In this document: piece after piece, positions 16,927 to 25,406 of the stretch
How the letters are laid out: every line of letters begins with the position of its first letter
Numbering within the stretch: position 1 is the first letter of the stretch
Source of the DNA: Microbacterium halimionae
GTDB taxonomy: Bacteria; Actinomycetota; Actinomycetes; Actinomycetales; Microbacteriaceae
Direction: 5' to 3'
NCBI RefSeq assembly: GCF_011761265.1
Contig: NZ_JAAOZB010000001.1
Span: 496,001-560,000, forward strand
Length of the DNA stretch: 64,000 bases
The notes under the pieces: generated by a model
What the model saw: the letters and a program-made list of their open reading frames with translations, nothing else
Told to the model about the DNA's origin: nothing
The model's database searches: none
Translations under genes and position numbers: made by a program

Positions 16927-17700
16927 GTGCAGCCGTTCTTCGACTTTTTGGGTAGCTACTGGTGGCTCGTCTTTCCCATCGGAGGAATGATGGCCGGTGC
17001 TGGTAATGCCTGGGAGCGGAGGTCTCGCCTTCGCCACCGACGCCGGCTCGAAGTCATCAAAGCAAAGGGCGAGTTAAAGGCCGCACACAGTCAGGTGCCC
17101 GCTGCGGGAGCTGTCGCAGCCGGGCAGACCGCCGACGAAGATATCGTCCGCGCGCAGTCGCAAAAAGAGCGTATGGCCCGCGTGCTCGCAGCACACGATG
17201 CCGTGATCAAGAAGTGGCTCGAGTACGAACTCGACGTCGCCAAGGTGATCGCTTACCCAGCCATGAGCGATGGACGCCAGCCACTCACAGCGGCATTTTT
17301 ACGAGCGAAGAAAGTCGCTGACAACCTTCGCCCCGAGTCGGACACAGCGAAGCTGACACCAGAGCTGTTCGCTGAGTACCGCGATGCCGTCACCGATTGC
17401 GAAGTCGCTTTCGATGTTGCTGAGCGTGATGCGCGCCGCCTGAAGGACGCATCGTTTACTCCCGTAGAGCGCAAGCGCCTCGACACCGCTCAACAGTTGC
17501 TTGCGGTAGCGATCGACCAGGCAGCGACGCCTGCTGAACGCCAACTCGCGTATAAGCGAGTGCGGCAAGAACTCGACGGACTGATCTCACTCTCAGACGA
17601 TGCGATCGACGCCCTCGAAAAACGCGTGGCCCACGAGATTGCGTCGCCACAACGGGAGTCTTCGCACCCCCCGGCGTCTCCGCCGCCCCCCACGACATAA
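16927..17700 (+). CDS. membrane-anchored coiled-coil protein, paralogue B
   Basis: Unrecognised 257-residue protein from GTG 16927. It has the same plan as paralogue A: N-terminal membrane segment FFDFLGSYWWLVFPIGGMMAGAG, basic patch RRSRLRHRRR, a charged helical region, then HDAVIKKWLEYELDV, SDGRQPLTAAFLRAKK, YRDAVTDCEVAFDVAERDA. It adds a longer C-terminal helical domain (residues about 175-235, KRLDTAQQLLAVAIDQAATPAERQL) and ends in a proline tail PPASPPPPTT. The paralogues share WLEYExDV, TAAFLRA and YRDAVxD blocks but differ in the coil region. The gene ends at a long hairpin. Function unknown. Confidence 0.72.
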   Translation: MQPFFDFLGSYWWLVFPIGGMMAGAGNAWERRSRLRHRRRLEVIKAKGELKAAHSQVPAAGAVAAGQTADEDIVRAQSQKERMARVLAAHDAVIKKWLEYELDVAKVIAYPAMSDGRQPLTAAFLRAKKVADNLRPESDTAKLTPELFAEYRDAVTDCEVAFDVAERDARRLKDASFTPVERKRLDTAQQLLAVAIDQAATPAERQLAYKRVRQELDGLISLSDDAIDALEKRVAHEIASPQRESSHPPASPPPPTT

Positions 17701-17702
17701 CG

Positions 17703-17770
17703 CGAGGGGTCGCAACATGCCGCATGCCGCGCGCGAGCGCGCGAGCATTATGGCGTGTTGCGACCCCTCG
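17703..17770. terminator. 68-bp hairpin between convergent genes
   Basis: Inverted repeat with 19-base arms (17703-17721 and 17752-17770; 18 of 19 pairs; arms begin CGAGGGGTCGCAACA). A 30-base loop contains a second stem of CGCGCG (17728-17733) with CGCGCG (17738-17743). It sits between the stops of paralogue B and proX and could stop transcription from both sides. No T-run follows on either strand, so factor-independent termination is not assured. Confidence 0.6.
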
Positions 17771-17789
17771 GCGTGGGTTACGCGGGGAC

Positions 17790-18692
17790 TCAGGAAGTGA
17801 GCGAGTCCACGTACTCCTGGTTGTCGGAGATCCACTGCTGCACAACGTCGGTGTAGTCGTCGCTACCGCCGTCGCTGAACATGGCGTCTTCGAGTGAGTA
17901 CAGCGTTTCGCTGGGCATCTTGAAGTCGGCCAACCATCCGTTTACCTCAGAGAACTCGTCAGCAAAGCTGGTCGAGGTCACTGTGTGGATGCCTTCGGCG
18001 TCGCCGAGGAGACCCTCGGGGTCCTCAAGGTCCTTGATCGGGAAGGCGTTGTAAGCCCAGTGCGGACGCCACAGGGTGACAGCAACGTTTTCGCCAGCGT
18101 CAGTCTTCGACTGAAGTTCAGCGAGCATGGCGGGCGTCGACGAAACGACGAAGTCCATGTTTTCGAGACCGTAGCCGGGGATGACTTCATCCTGCGTCAC
18201 GGTCACGAGGCCGGAACCGGCTTCGATACCGACAAGCTTGTTGTCGAAGAGATCAGCGTTGTCGGCGAGCTCGGAGAGCGAATCGATGGGCGCGTCCTCG
18301 TTCACAGCGATCGTGAGCTTGGCCTCATCGTTCCAGGCGCCGAGATCGACGAGCTCGTCGCCGTAGGTCTCCATGTAGTCCGCGTGCGTGAGCGGCAACC
18401 ATGTGTCGAGCGTCAGGTCGTAGTTCTCTTTCGAGATACCTGTGTAGACGGCTGCGGGGTCGGCGTATTCCAGTTCGACGTCGTAGCCCTTGTCTTCAAG
18501 GATGGCCTTCCACAGCTCAGACGCGGCAATGCCTTCGTCCCAACCGTTGAAGACGGCGATCTTGACGGCGCGGTCACCTGCGGCGTCAGACGAACCTGCG
18601 GCGTCGTCGGAGGTTCCTGCGCAACCGGTGAGTGCGAGGGCCGCAACTCCGGTCAGTGCGATTCCTGCAGTAAGGGTGCTTCTCTTGGTCAT
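17790..18692 (-). CDS. proX: glycine betaine/proline-binding lipoprotein
   Basis: Substrate-binding protein of an osmoprotectant ABC importer (ProX/OpuAC family). It has 300 residues. Lipoprotein signal MTKRSTLTAGIALTGVAALALTGC with lipobox LTGC. Aromatic residues placed as in betaine-binding cages are seen in FNGWDEG, LDTWLPLTHADY and LWRPHWAYNAFP. Start at ATG 18692, with GAGGAC six bases upstream; a longer frame to 18842 lacks signal-peptide logic. It is the last gene of proV-proW-proX, with 158 bp separating it from proW, a gap that may hold a processing site. Confidence 0.93.
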   Translation of the reverse strand: MTKRSTLTAGIALTGVAALALTGCAGTSDDAAGSSDAAGDRAVKIAVFNGWDEGIAASELWKAILEDKGYDVELEYADPAAVYTGISKENYDLTLDTWLPLTHADYMETYGDELVDLGAWNDEAKLTIAVNEDAPIDSLSELADNADLFDNKLVGIEAGSGLVTVTQDEVIPGYGLENMDFVVSSTPAMLAELQSKTDAGENVAVTLWRPHWAYNAFPIKDLEDPEGLLGDAEGIHTVTSTSFADEFSEVNGWLADFKMPSETLYSLEDAMFSDGGSDDYTDVVQQWISDNQEYVDSLTS

Positions 18693-18850
18693 CGTGTGTC
18701 CTCTCTTTCCGCATGCTGTGCGCGGATCGTTCGGTTGTGAGCACGCCGTTCGACGCGCCCATCCGGCGAGGGATGAGCTCGCCAGGTTGGTGGCGGGTGC
18801 GACGTCGAACCCGTAATTCTGTGTGACGGATGCCGGAGGCACCCGTGTTG

Positions 18851-19765
18851 TTATGCGTTGACGATCGGCGCGCGCTGAGGCGACGCGGTTTTCTCATCGA
18901 GCTTTGTGACAGATGATGAGCGGCGCTTGGTGCGCTTGTCTCGCGACGCAAGACCGGAGGTCACACGGTCGAGGATCATCGCGAGTACTACGACCGAACC
19001 ACCAGCTTCAACGCCGAGCGAGATGTCGATGCGGCTCAGGCTCTGAACGACCTGTCCACCGAGCCCGCCAGCGCCGACCATGCCGGCGATAACGACCATC
19101 GAAAGGCTCAACATGATCACCTGGTTAACACCGGCCATGATCGAAGGGAGCGCCAGGGGCAGCTGGATCTGTCGCAGAATGCGGCCGGGCGATGCGCCAA
19201 ACGCGTGCCCTGCTTCAACAACCTCTTCATCGACACCACGGATACCGAGCTCGGTCAGACGCACTCCGGGTGCGAGTGCGAACACAATCGTTGCAACGAT
19301 TCCGGGCACGACTCCGACGCCGAACATAATGAGCGCGGGAATCAGGTAAACGAACGCTGGCATCGTCTGAAGGAAGTCGAGAATTGGGCGAATGACGCTT
19401 GAAACCTTCTCGTTGCGCGCGGCCCAGATACCCAACGGGATCGCAATCGCTACCGCGACCGCAGAGGCGATGATGACGAGCGCGAGCGAGTCCATCGCGT
19501 TGTCCCACTGATTGACGCCAACAATGAGCAACAGTCCGATCGCTGTACCAATCGCCAGAGACCATCCCTTCGCGAGGTACGCGATTGCGGCGAAGACAAT
19601 GATGATGACCCAGAACGGCGGGCCAGAAAGCACGAAGTCGAGGCCGTCATAGAGGGCGGAGAAAATGACGCTGATGCCATCGAAGAACCACGCGAACGTG
19701 TCGATGATCCAGCGGACGACGTTCTCTACGACATCGCCGATGGGGAGGCGGAACATATCGTTCAT
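18851..19765 (-). CDS. proW: glycine betaine/proline ABC permease
   Basis: Membrane subunit of the osmoprotectant importer. It has 304 residues with about six or seven membrane segments and the BPD-type EAA loop EEVVEAGHAFGASPGRILRQIQLPLALPSIMAG, which docks to the ATPase. The N-terminus (FRLPIGDVVENVVRWIIDTFAWFFDGIS) is the amphipathic lead seen in ProW/OpuAB. GGGAG lies six bases before ATG 19765. The start overlaps the proV stop by four bases. The C-terminus is basic. Confidence 0.94.
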   Translation of the reverse strand: MNDMFRLPIGDVVENVVRWIIDTFAWFFDGISVIFSALYDGLDFVLSGPPFWVIIIVFAAIAYLAKGWSLAIGTAIGLLLIVGVNQWDNAMDSLALVIIASAVAVAIAIPLGIWAARNEKVSSVIRPILDFLQTMPAFVYLIPALIMFGVGVVPGIVATIVFALAPGVRLTELGIRGVDEEVVEAGHAFGASPGRILRQIQLPLALPSIMAGVNQVIMLSLSMVVIAGMVGAGGLGGQVVQSLSRIDISLGVEAGGSVVVLAMILDRVTSGLASRDKRTKRRSSSVTKLDEKTASPQRAPIVNA

Positions 19766-21048
19766 CGGAGGCTCCCTTCCGTGGACTCGACGGCGTCGAT
19801 TGTGAGTGTCATTTCGCTTTCCGGCACTGTCGCCGGCACATCGATGACAGGGTTTTCCCGCGTCATCGTGGGAACGTTGCCCAGAGCTGCAAGCAGAGTG
19901 ACTCGCGGGATAACGCCCATGAGTCGCATTCGGTCATCTACAACCGCGACGGGGATGTGACTTTCCACGGAGCGCTCCACGACATCGGTCAGCGGGTCAT
20001 CGGGGTGCACAGCTGGCTGCGCGTGGTGAGCCAGCGCGCGCAGATCAGACTTGCCACTCTTGACGGCGCGAATCGCTTCACGGTCGGTGACGATACCCAG
20101 GTAGATACGGTTTTCGAGCACCGCGACGGAACCGACCTGCTGGTCGCGCATCACCTTGAGGGCGCCGCGGACGCCGGCACTCACTGGTGTTGTTGCCTGC
20201 GGCGGCTCCATCACGCTCGATGCAGTCAGCACACGGGCCCGATCGACGTCCTGCACGAACTGCGCGACGTAGTCGTTGGCCGGGTCGGTGAGGATCTCTT
20301 CGGGTGTGCCGTTTTGCACGATGCGACCGTCACGCATGACTGCGATGCGGTCGCCGAGGAACATGGCTTCATTGAGGTCGTGGGTGATGAACACGATGGT
20401 CCGACCGAGCTCTTGCTGCAGTTCGACGAGCTGTTCCTGCATCTCACGGCGAATGAGGGGATCAAGCGCTGAAAAGGCTTCGTCCATGAGGAGGATGTCC
20501 GTGCCGGAAGTGAGCGCACGGGCGAGCCCAACGCGCTGACGCATACCGCCAGAGAGTTCGTCGGGCATCGCTTCGGCACGGTCGCCGAGACCGACCTTTT
20601 CGAGGATCTCCATTGCTCGCGCGCGGCGTTCTTCGCGCCCTACGCCCTGAATCTCCAGCGCGTAGGCGGCGTTGTCGATGACAGTCCGGTGAGGAAGGAG
20701 CGCGAAGTGCTGGAAGACCATCGATACTGACTGACGACGGATGCGGCGCAGTTCAGAGGGGGACGCATTCGCAATGCTCTCACCCTGAACCAACACATCG
20801 CCGGCCGTCGGCTCAAGCAGCCCATTCAGCATCCGGATGATCGTCGACTTTCCCGAGCCCGACAATCCCATGATGACGAAGATTTCGCCGGGGTTCACGG
20901 TGAAGCTGGCGTCGATGACGGCCGCTGTTCCCGAGGATGCGATGTCGGATCGCGACGCACCATCCCGGAGCTTTTGAACTGCCCCGCGCGGGTTGCGTCC
21001 GAAGACTTTAAAGAGGCCTTGGGCCTCAATGGCATGCTGCACAGTCAC
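19762..21048 (-). CDS. proV: glycine betaine/proline ABC ATPase with CBS domains
   Basis: ATPase of the osmoprotectant importer, about 428 residues. Walker A is GLSGSGKST, Q-loop VFQHFALLPHRTVIDN, signature LSGGMRQRVGLARAL, Walker B ILLMDEAFSALDPLIR. The C-terminal third carries tandem CBS-type repeats (VMRDQQVGSVAVLENRIYLGIVTDREAI; DVVERSVESHIPVAVVDDRMRLMGVIPRVTLL), which in OpuA/ProV sense ionic strength or nucleotides. Start placed at GTG 21048 because GAGG lies five bases upstream; GTG 21054 and 21042 are alternatives. First gene of the operon; an upstream palindrome cluster may be its operator. Confidence 0.93.
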   Translation of the reverse strand: MTVQHAIEAQGLFKVFGRNPRGAVQKLRDGASRSDIASSGTAAVIDASFTVNPGEIFVIMGLSGSGKSTIIRMLNGLLEPTAGDVLVQGESIANASPSELRRIRRQSVSMVFQHFALLPHRTVIDNAAYALEIQGVGREERRARAMEILEKVGLGDRAEAMPDELSGGMRQRVGLARALTSGTDILLMDEAFSALDPLIRREMQEQLVELQQELGRTIVFITHDLNEAMFLGDRIAVMRDGRIVQNGTPEEILTDPANDYVAQFVQDVDRARVLTASSVMEPPQATTPVSAGVRGALKVMRDQQVGSVAVLENRIYLGIVTDREAIRAVKSGKSDLRALAHHAQPAVHPDDPLTDVVERSVESHIPVAVVDDRMRLMGVIPRVTLLAALGNVPTMTRENPVIDVPATVPESEMTLTIDAVESTEGSLR

Positions 21049-21144
21049 TGTCACCTCGGCAGCACGAGTTCACGGCTGCATCGGTCACGCCCGGGTCAAG
21101 ATCACTCGCGCTCACACTGAGTTTCGGGACTCGGGAACACACCT

Positions 21145-21167
21145 GCGACACGTGTCGGACATGTCGC
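21145..21167. promoter_or_regulatory. palindrome cluster upstream of proV
   Basis: CGACACGTGTCG (21146-21157) is a perfect 12-bp palindrome directly followed by the 8-bp palindrome GACATGTC (21158-21165); GCGACA/TGTCGC also pair across the whole element. It lies about 100 bp upstream of the proV start, next to a possible minus-strand -10 (TATGGT). Binding protein unknown. Confidence 0.5.
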
Positions 21168-21265
21168 AAAGATCGATAACCATACGATCACCGTCATGGC
21201 ATCATAGGATGCCGCGATGACCGCGGACTGATCGGAACAGGGTCATTTGACCCGTATCAACGGTA

Positions 21266-21565
21266 TCAGGTGTTGAGGCCGGCGGCCGCTGTGTGGTGCC
21301 GGATGACCTCGGCGACAACGAAATTGAACCACTTTTCAGCGAATTCCGGATCGAGTTCTGCTTCTTCTGCGAGGCGGCGAAGGCGCGCCGTCTGCTGCTC
21401 TTCACGAGACGGATCAGACGCCGGCATCCCGTGCTCGGCCTTCAATTCGCCGACCTGTTTCGTGCAGCGAAAGCGTTCAGCGAGCATGAAAATAAGAGCG
21501 GCATCAACGTTGTCGATGCTCGCTCGCAGCCGGGTCAAGGTGGCTACTGGATCAGCGTCAGTCAT
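21266..21565 (-). CDS. chorismate mutase, AroQ type
   Basis: Converts chorismate to prephenate in phenylalanine/tyrosine synthesis. A short all-helical AroQ protein of 99 residues. The first helix, LTRLRASIDNVDAALIFMLAERFRCTKQVGELKAEHGMP, carries the conserved Arg and Lys; SREEQQTARLRRLAEEAELDPEFAEKWFNFVVAEVIRHH completes the fold. A strong AGGAGG lies nine bases before ATG 21565, with TATCGT about 20 bases further upstream as a possible -10. Divergent from the AI-2E-family gene. No other aromatic-pathway gene adjoins it here. Confidence 0.9.
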   Translation of the reverse strand: MTDADPVATLTRLRASIDNVDAALIFMLAERFRCTKQVGELKAEHGMPASDPSREEQQTARLRRLAEEAELDPEFAEKWFNFVVAEVIRHHTAAAGLNT

Positions 21566-21617
21566 GGGGGGCGGCCTCCTGAATTCGACGATACCGTGTT
21601 GCGGCGCGCGCCACCTC

Positions 21618-21623
21618 TAGAGT
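21618..21623 (+). promoter_or_regulatory. -10 element of the AI-2E-family gene (leaderless)
   Basis: TAGAGT ends six bases before ATG 21630, with no ribosome-binding site between. Confidence 0.5.
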
Positions 21624-21629
21624 GTGATC

Positions 21630-22733
21630 ATGACCGATGGCACAGAGACCTCCGTGACGCCTGAATCCGCCGAAACACCAGCGCGCTCGGCAGTGTTGCG
21701 AAACCCATTTGCTTTCGGGTTCTTCGTCACGCTTGGAGGGCTCGTTGCCATCGTCCTCGGTCTCGCGGTTACCAATCTCACAACGATCCTGATCTATATC
21801 GCCTTTGCGATGTTCGCAGCGCTCGGCCTCGACCCGATCGTCCGCGCTTTAGAGCGTCGAAAGGTACCGCGCACCTGGTCGATCGTCATCGTCTACATCG
21901 GCTTCGCCGCGGTGCTCGCCGGCGTGCTCTTGATTGTGCTGCCGACCGTCATTCGGCAGGTCACACAGTTCGTAAACAACGTGCCGACCTACTTCAACGA
22001 GTTCATGCGGAGCGATGTCTACGCCTACATCAACGCGAACTTCGGAGACGCTGCGGGCGACATCGTTAAGCAGCTTCAGGACTTCATCGTCAACCCATCC
22101 AATATCGCGGCAATCGGCGGCGGCGTGCTGCAGTTCGGCGTCTCTCTCGCGACCGGGGTATCTGGCCTCGTGATCGTTCTGGTGCTGAGCCTGTATTTCC
22201 TTGCGTCACTCCCAATGGTCAAGCGCTCGTTCTACAGCCTCACGCCGGCGCGCAACCGTTCCGGGGTCGCTGATCTCACCGAGCAAATCACCGACTCGAT
22301 CGGCGGCTACTTGATGGGCATGGTGGTACTTGCGTTCTTCAACTCGATGTTCACGCTGGTGCTCTTCCTGATTCTCGGGCTTCCGTTCCCAGCGTTGATG
22401 GCCGTAATTGCGTTCTGCATCACGATCATCCCGCTCGTGGGTCCCGTGCTCTTCTGGATTATCGGCTCGCTTGTCGCACTACTCGGCGATCCCGTCGGCG
22501 CACTGATCTTCTCGGCCTCGTATCTCGCTTACATGCAGGTCGAGGCATATTTCCTCACCCCGAAGGTCATGAACCGAACGATCTCGATTCCCGGCTCCCT
22601 CGTTGTCATCGGGGCGCTCGTAGGCGGCACGCTACTCGGGCTCCTGGGCGCGCTCGTGGCGATACCCGTGACGGCATCGCTCTTGCTCATCTTGAAGCAG
22701 GTAGTGATCCCGAAACAGGATCAGAAAATCTAG
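21630..22733 (+). CDS. AI-2E family (PerM-type) transporter
   Basis: Polytopic membrane protein of 367 residues. The family includes the autoinducer-2 exporter TqsA, PerM and Na+/H+-antiporter-like members. Eight hydrophobic segments can be followed, from NPFAFGFFVTLGGLVAIVLGLAV to GTLLGLLGALVAIPVTASLLLILKQVV, with the family hallmark GxPFPALMAVIAFCITIIPLVGPVLFW near residue 250. ATG 21630 fits the leaderless pattern; GTG 21624 is the alternative. Substrate cannot be read from the sequence. It converges with the lactonase gene, and the stops overlap by four bases. Confidence 0.88.
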   Translation: MTDGTETSVTPESAETPARSAVLRNPFAFGFFVTLGGLVAIVLGLAVTNLTTILIYIAFAMFAALGLDPIVRALERRKVPRTWSIVIVYIGFAAVLAGVLLIVLPTVIRQVTQFVNNVPTYFNEFMRSDVYAYINANFGDAAGDIVKQLQDFIVNPSNIAAIGGGVLQFGVSLATGVSGLVIVLVLSLYFLASLPMVKRSFYSLTPARNRSGVADLTEQITDSIGGYLMGMVVLAFFNSMFTLVLFLILGLPFPALMAVIAFCITIIPLVGPVLFWIIGSLVALLGDPVGALIFSASYLAYMQVEAYFLTPKVMNRTISIPGSLVVIGALVGGTLLGLLGALVAIPVTASLLLILKQVVIPKQDQKI

Positions 22734-23950
22734 CGCAGCGGCAACAGGCACGTGGGTGATGCCACGTCGACGCGGTGACGGACTCGCCCCGGAATGCCTG
22801 TTCTGTCGTCAAGACTGAGCGACGCCACTTCATCAGAGAGCTGGCCTGCTATCAGGAGCGTGTCACGCACAACAGCATGATGGCGCGGCCAATTCACCCC
22901 TGCATCGACTAGTGCGATCGCGCTGACGGATTCACCCGCACCATCCACACGAAGCGATGCGATCGTGTTCGATCCGCGCACGCCAGCGTAAAGAAATGCG
23001 CCGTCGCGGGAAGGTGCGAGCTCCGCGGCGGTGTCGGTGTCCAGCAGGCCACCGCCGAATGCAACGCTTGAGACGATCCGCCACGTGCCCATCGCGTTCG
23101 GGGCGAGCACAAACACTTCATGCGAAAGCTCGGTGATCACGTAAAGGTGACCGCTCTGATGCCACACAGTGTGCCGCGGGCCACTCCCGCGCGGGAAAAC
23201 AACCTGTTGGGCGAACTGAAGTTGCCCATCGGCACCGTGGCGCCAGAACCTGACGAGGTCATAACCCATGTCGACTGTCACGACGAGACCATGCGGAAGG
23301 TAACGCACTTGGTGCGCGCGGGATGCGCGAGAGGCGGCATCCGCTTCTTCGGAGTCGTCGAATAGCTTCAGGTCGTCGCTTCGGTTTTCATCGATGAAAG
23401 GAGGCGGTTCTTCCGCCGCGAGAAGGTCGGCGTATTCAGCGCCGGCGGCGTCTCGGAGCGCGCGGCGCGCCTGCTCAATTTCAGACTCTGGTTCTTCCTG
23501 CGCACCGGAATTTACCGGCACGCCAGTGCCGTACGGGTCAATCGCGGCCGGCAGGAGCTGTCGTTCTCGGGGAACACCCGAGGAGTCAAGTGGCATCCGC
23601 AGCACGCGGCCATCGCCCCAACATGACACCGCGAGAGCTGAGGCGTCGGGGGCAACAGCAATATGGCACGTCAGTTCTCCGGCCTCTACTGGGCGCCCGA
23701 GCGTCACAAAAGAGGTCTCACTAACGCGACGAAATGCCTGTACGACTCCCCGCCCCTCGAGCGCCGCGTATACGACGTCGAGCGTGGGGTGCTTCGCGAT
23801 CCAAGACGGCGACTGGGCTGCCGCGACAGTGCCCGAAAAGTGCAGTTGACCCCCGGCGAGCGCTTCATCGCGAGCACCCGCAACAACCTCACCGATACCC
23901 TCGCCGACACCACCCATGTCAGGGGTGTAGCCACCGGTCAGAATGCGCAT
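22730..23950 (-). CDS. beta-propeller lactonase-family protein
   Basis: 406 residues of the seven-bladed propeller family that includes 6-phosphogluconolactonase Pgl. Recurrent blade strands are visible (PSWIAKHPTLDVVYAAL, CHIAVAPDASALAVSCWGDG, GPRHTVWHQSGHLYVITELSHEVFVL, NWPRHHAVVRDTLLIAGQLSDEVA). Between about residues 145 and 220 there is a strongly acidic, Ala/Glu/Asp-rich insertion (SEIEQARRALRDAAG, DENRSDDLKLFDDSEEADA) not expected in the propeller core. The ATG overlaps the purA stop as TAATG. Substrate (6-phosphogluconolactone or other) is open. Confidence 0.8.
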   Translation of the reverse strand: MRILTGGYTPDMGGVGEGIGEVVAGARDEALAGGQLHFSGTVAAAQSPSWIAKHPTLDVVYAALEGRGVVQAFRRVSETSFVTLGRPVEAGELTCHIAVAPDASALAVSCWGDGRVLRMPLDSSGVPRERQLLPAAIDPYGTGVPVNSGAQEEPESEIEQARRALRDAAGAEYADLLAAEEPPPFIDENRSDDLKLFDDSEEADAASRASRAHQVRYLPHGLVVTVDMGYDLVRFWRHGADGQLQFAQQVVFPRGSGPRHTVWHQSGHLYVITELSHEVFVLAPNAMGTWRIVSSVAFGGGLLDTDTAAELAPSRDGAFLYAGVRGSNTIASLRVDGAGESVSAIALVDAGVNWPRHHAVVRDTLLIAGQLSDEVASLSLDDRTGIPGRVRHRVDVASPTCLLPLR

Positions 23951-25236
23951 TAGTCGACGAGGTCGTGGCGCACGATCACCGCGTCACGCGAAGGCCCCAC
24001 ACCAATGACCGAAATTCGCGTGCCGCTCATGCCTTCGAGAGCGAGCACGTAGTCCTGCGCTTCGAGCGGGAGATCCTCAAAAGTGCGAGCCTTCGAGATG
24101 TCTGCATTCCAACCGGGGAAGTACTCGAAGATGGGCTTCGCGTGGTGGAAGTCAGTCTGGTTGACCGGCACCTCATCGAATCGTTCACCATCAACGTCGT
24201 ATGCGACACACACCGGAATCTGTTCGAGCCCACTGAGAATGTCGAGCTTTGTCAGCACGAGATCGGTGATGCCGTTGATGCGTGTGGCGTACCGGGTGAT
24301 GGGAGCGTCGTACCAACCAACGCGGCGCGGGCGCCCCGTTGTGGTGCCGAACTCGAAACCGCGCGAACGCAACCAGTCGCCCTGCTCGTCGAAAAGCTCG
24401 GTGGGAAACGGGCCCGACCCCACGCGAGTCGTGTACGCCTTCACGATTCCGACGATGCGATCGAGACGGTTCGGACCGACGCCCGAACCTGTCGAGGCCC
24501 CGCCTGCTGTCGCCGATGATGACGTGACGAACGGATACGTACCGTGATCGACGTCGAGCATGGCGGCCTGTCCACCTTCGAAAACGACAACATCACCAGC
24601 GTCGAGGGCTTGGCTCAACAACAGGCCGGTGTCGGCGACCATCGGGCGGAGCCGATCGGCGTAAGACAGCAGATCTTCGACGACCTCGTCGACGGTAACC
24701 GCGCGCCGGTTGAAGACCTTGACGAGCAGATGGTTCTTCTGGTCGAGAGCGCCTTCCACCTTCTGGCGCAGAATGTTCTCGTCGAAAAGGTCTTGCACGC
24801 GGATGCCTACGCGATTGATCTTGTCGGCATAGGCCGGACCGATGCCGCGACCGGTCGTTCCGATCTGGCGCTTGCCCAAAAATCGCTCCGTCACCTTGTC
24901 GAGGGTGCGGTGATATTGCGTAATGATGTGCGCGTTCGCGCTGACTCGCAGACGCGTAATGTCGACGCCGCGGGCCGACAGGGCTGTCAATTCGCCAAAG
25001 AGAACTTCGAGGTCGACCACGACGCCATTGCCGATGACGGCGTTGACTCCGGGACTTAGGATGCCCGAGGGCAAAAGGTGAAGAGCGTACTTTTCGTCGC
25101 CGATGACGACAGTGTGGCCGGCGTTATTACCGCCATTGAACTTGACGACCCAGTCGGTGCGGTCGCCGAGAAGGTCAGTCGCCTTACCCTTACCCTCGTC
25201 ACCCCACTGGACTCCGACGATCACGATGCCTGGCAT
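23950..25236 (-). CDS. purA: adenylosuccinate synthetase
   Basis: Joins IMP and aspartate with GTP to form adenylosuccinate, the first committed step to AMP. It has 428 residues. The P-loop region is [37 protein letters not shown]; the IMP-binding and catalytic blocks [17 protein letters not shown] and [14 protein letters not shown] are intact. GTKLD-equivalent [16 protein letters not shown] is present. ATG 25236 is chosen for AGGGAG six bases upstream and because [17 protein letters not shown] matches the family start; the frame's further extension to 25272 does not. Followed directly by the lactonase gene. Confidence 0.98.
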   Translation of the reverse strand: MPGIVIVGVQWGDEGKGKATDLLGDRTDWVVKFNGGNNAGHTVVIGDEKYALHLLPSGILSPGVNAVIGNGVVVDLEVLFGELTALSARGVDITRLRVSANAHIITQYHRTLDKVTERFLGKRQIGTTGRGIGPAYADKINRVGIRVQDLFDENILRQKVEGALDQKNHLLVKVFNRRAVTVDEVVEDLLSYADRLRPMVADTGLLLSQALDAGDVVVFEGGQAAMLDVDHGTYPFVTSSSATAGGASTGSGVGPNRLDRIVGIVKAYTTRVGSGPFPTELFDEQGDWLRSRGFEFGTTTGRPRRVGWYDAPITRYATRINGITDLVLTKLDILSGLEQIPVCVAYDVDGERFDEVPVNQTDFHHAKPIFEYFPGWNADISKARTFEDLPLEAQDYVLALEGMSGTRISVIGVGPSRDAVIVRHDLVD

Positions 25237-25371
25237 GAGGAGCTCCCTCTGTGGTGGATCGGTACACCCCATCCTATCGAGCCGTACGGGACCGTATTCT
25301 TCGCACGCATGAATCGGAGAGGGAATAAATCACCGCCCGATGCGCATTTCGCTATGTGACGACTGAATAAG

Positions 25372-25400
25372 TTGCCTCCCCTGTTGCCACCGAGAATGGT
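25372..25400 (+). promoter_or_regulatory. promoter of the DUF1684 gene (leaderless)
   Basis: TTGCCT (25372-25377), a 17-bp spacer and AATGGT (25395-25400), then ATG 25407 after six bases and no Shine-Dalgarno sequence. Confidence 0.5.
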
Positions 25401-25406
25401 TGAAAT

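Noticed and set aside
21240..21253. GGGTCA-TT-TGACCC dyad after the chorismate mutase gene
   Set aside because: Six-pair stem with two-base loop and no T-run; too short to claim as a terminator or operator.
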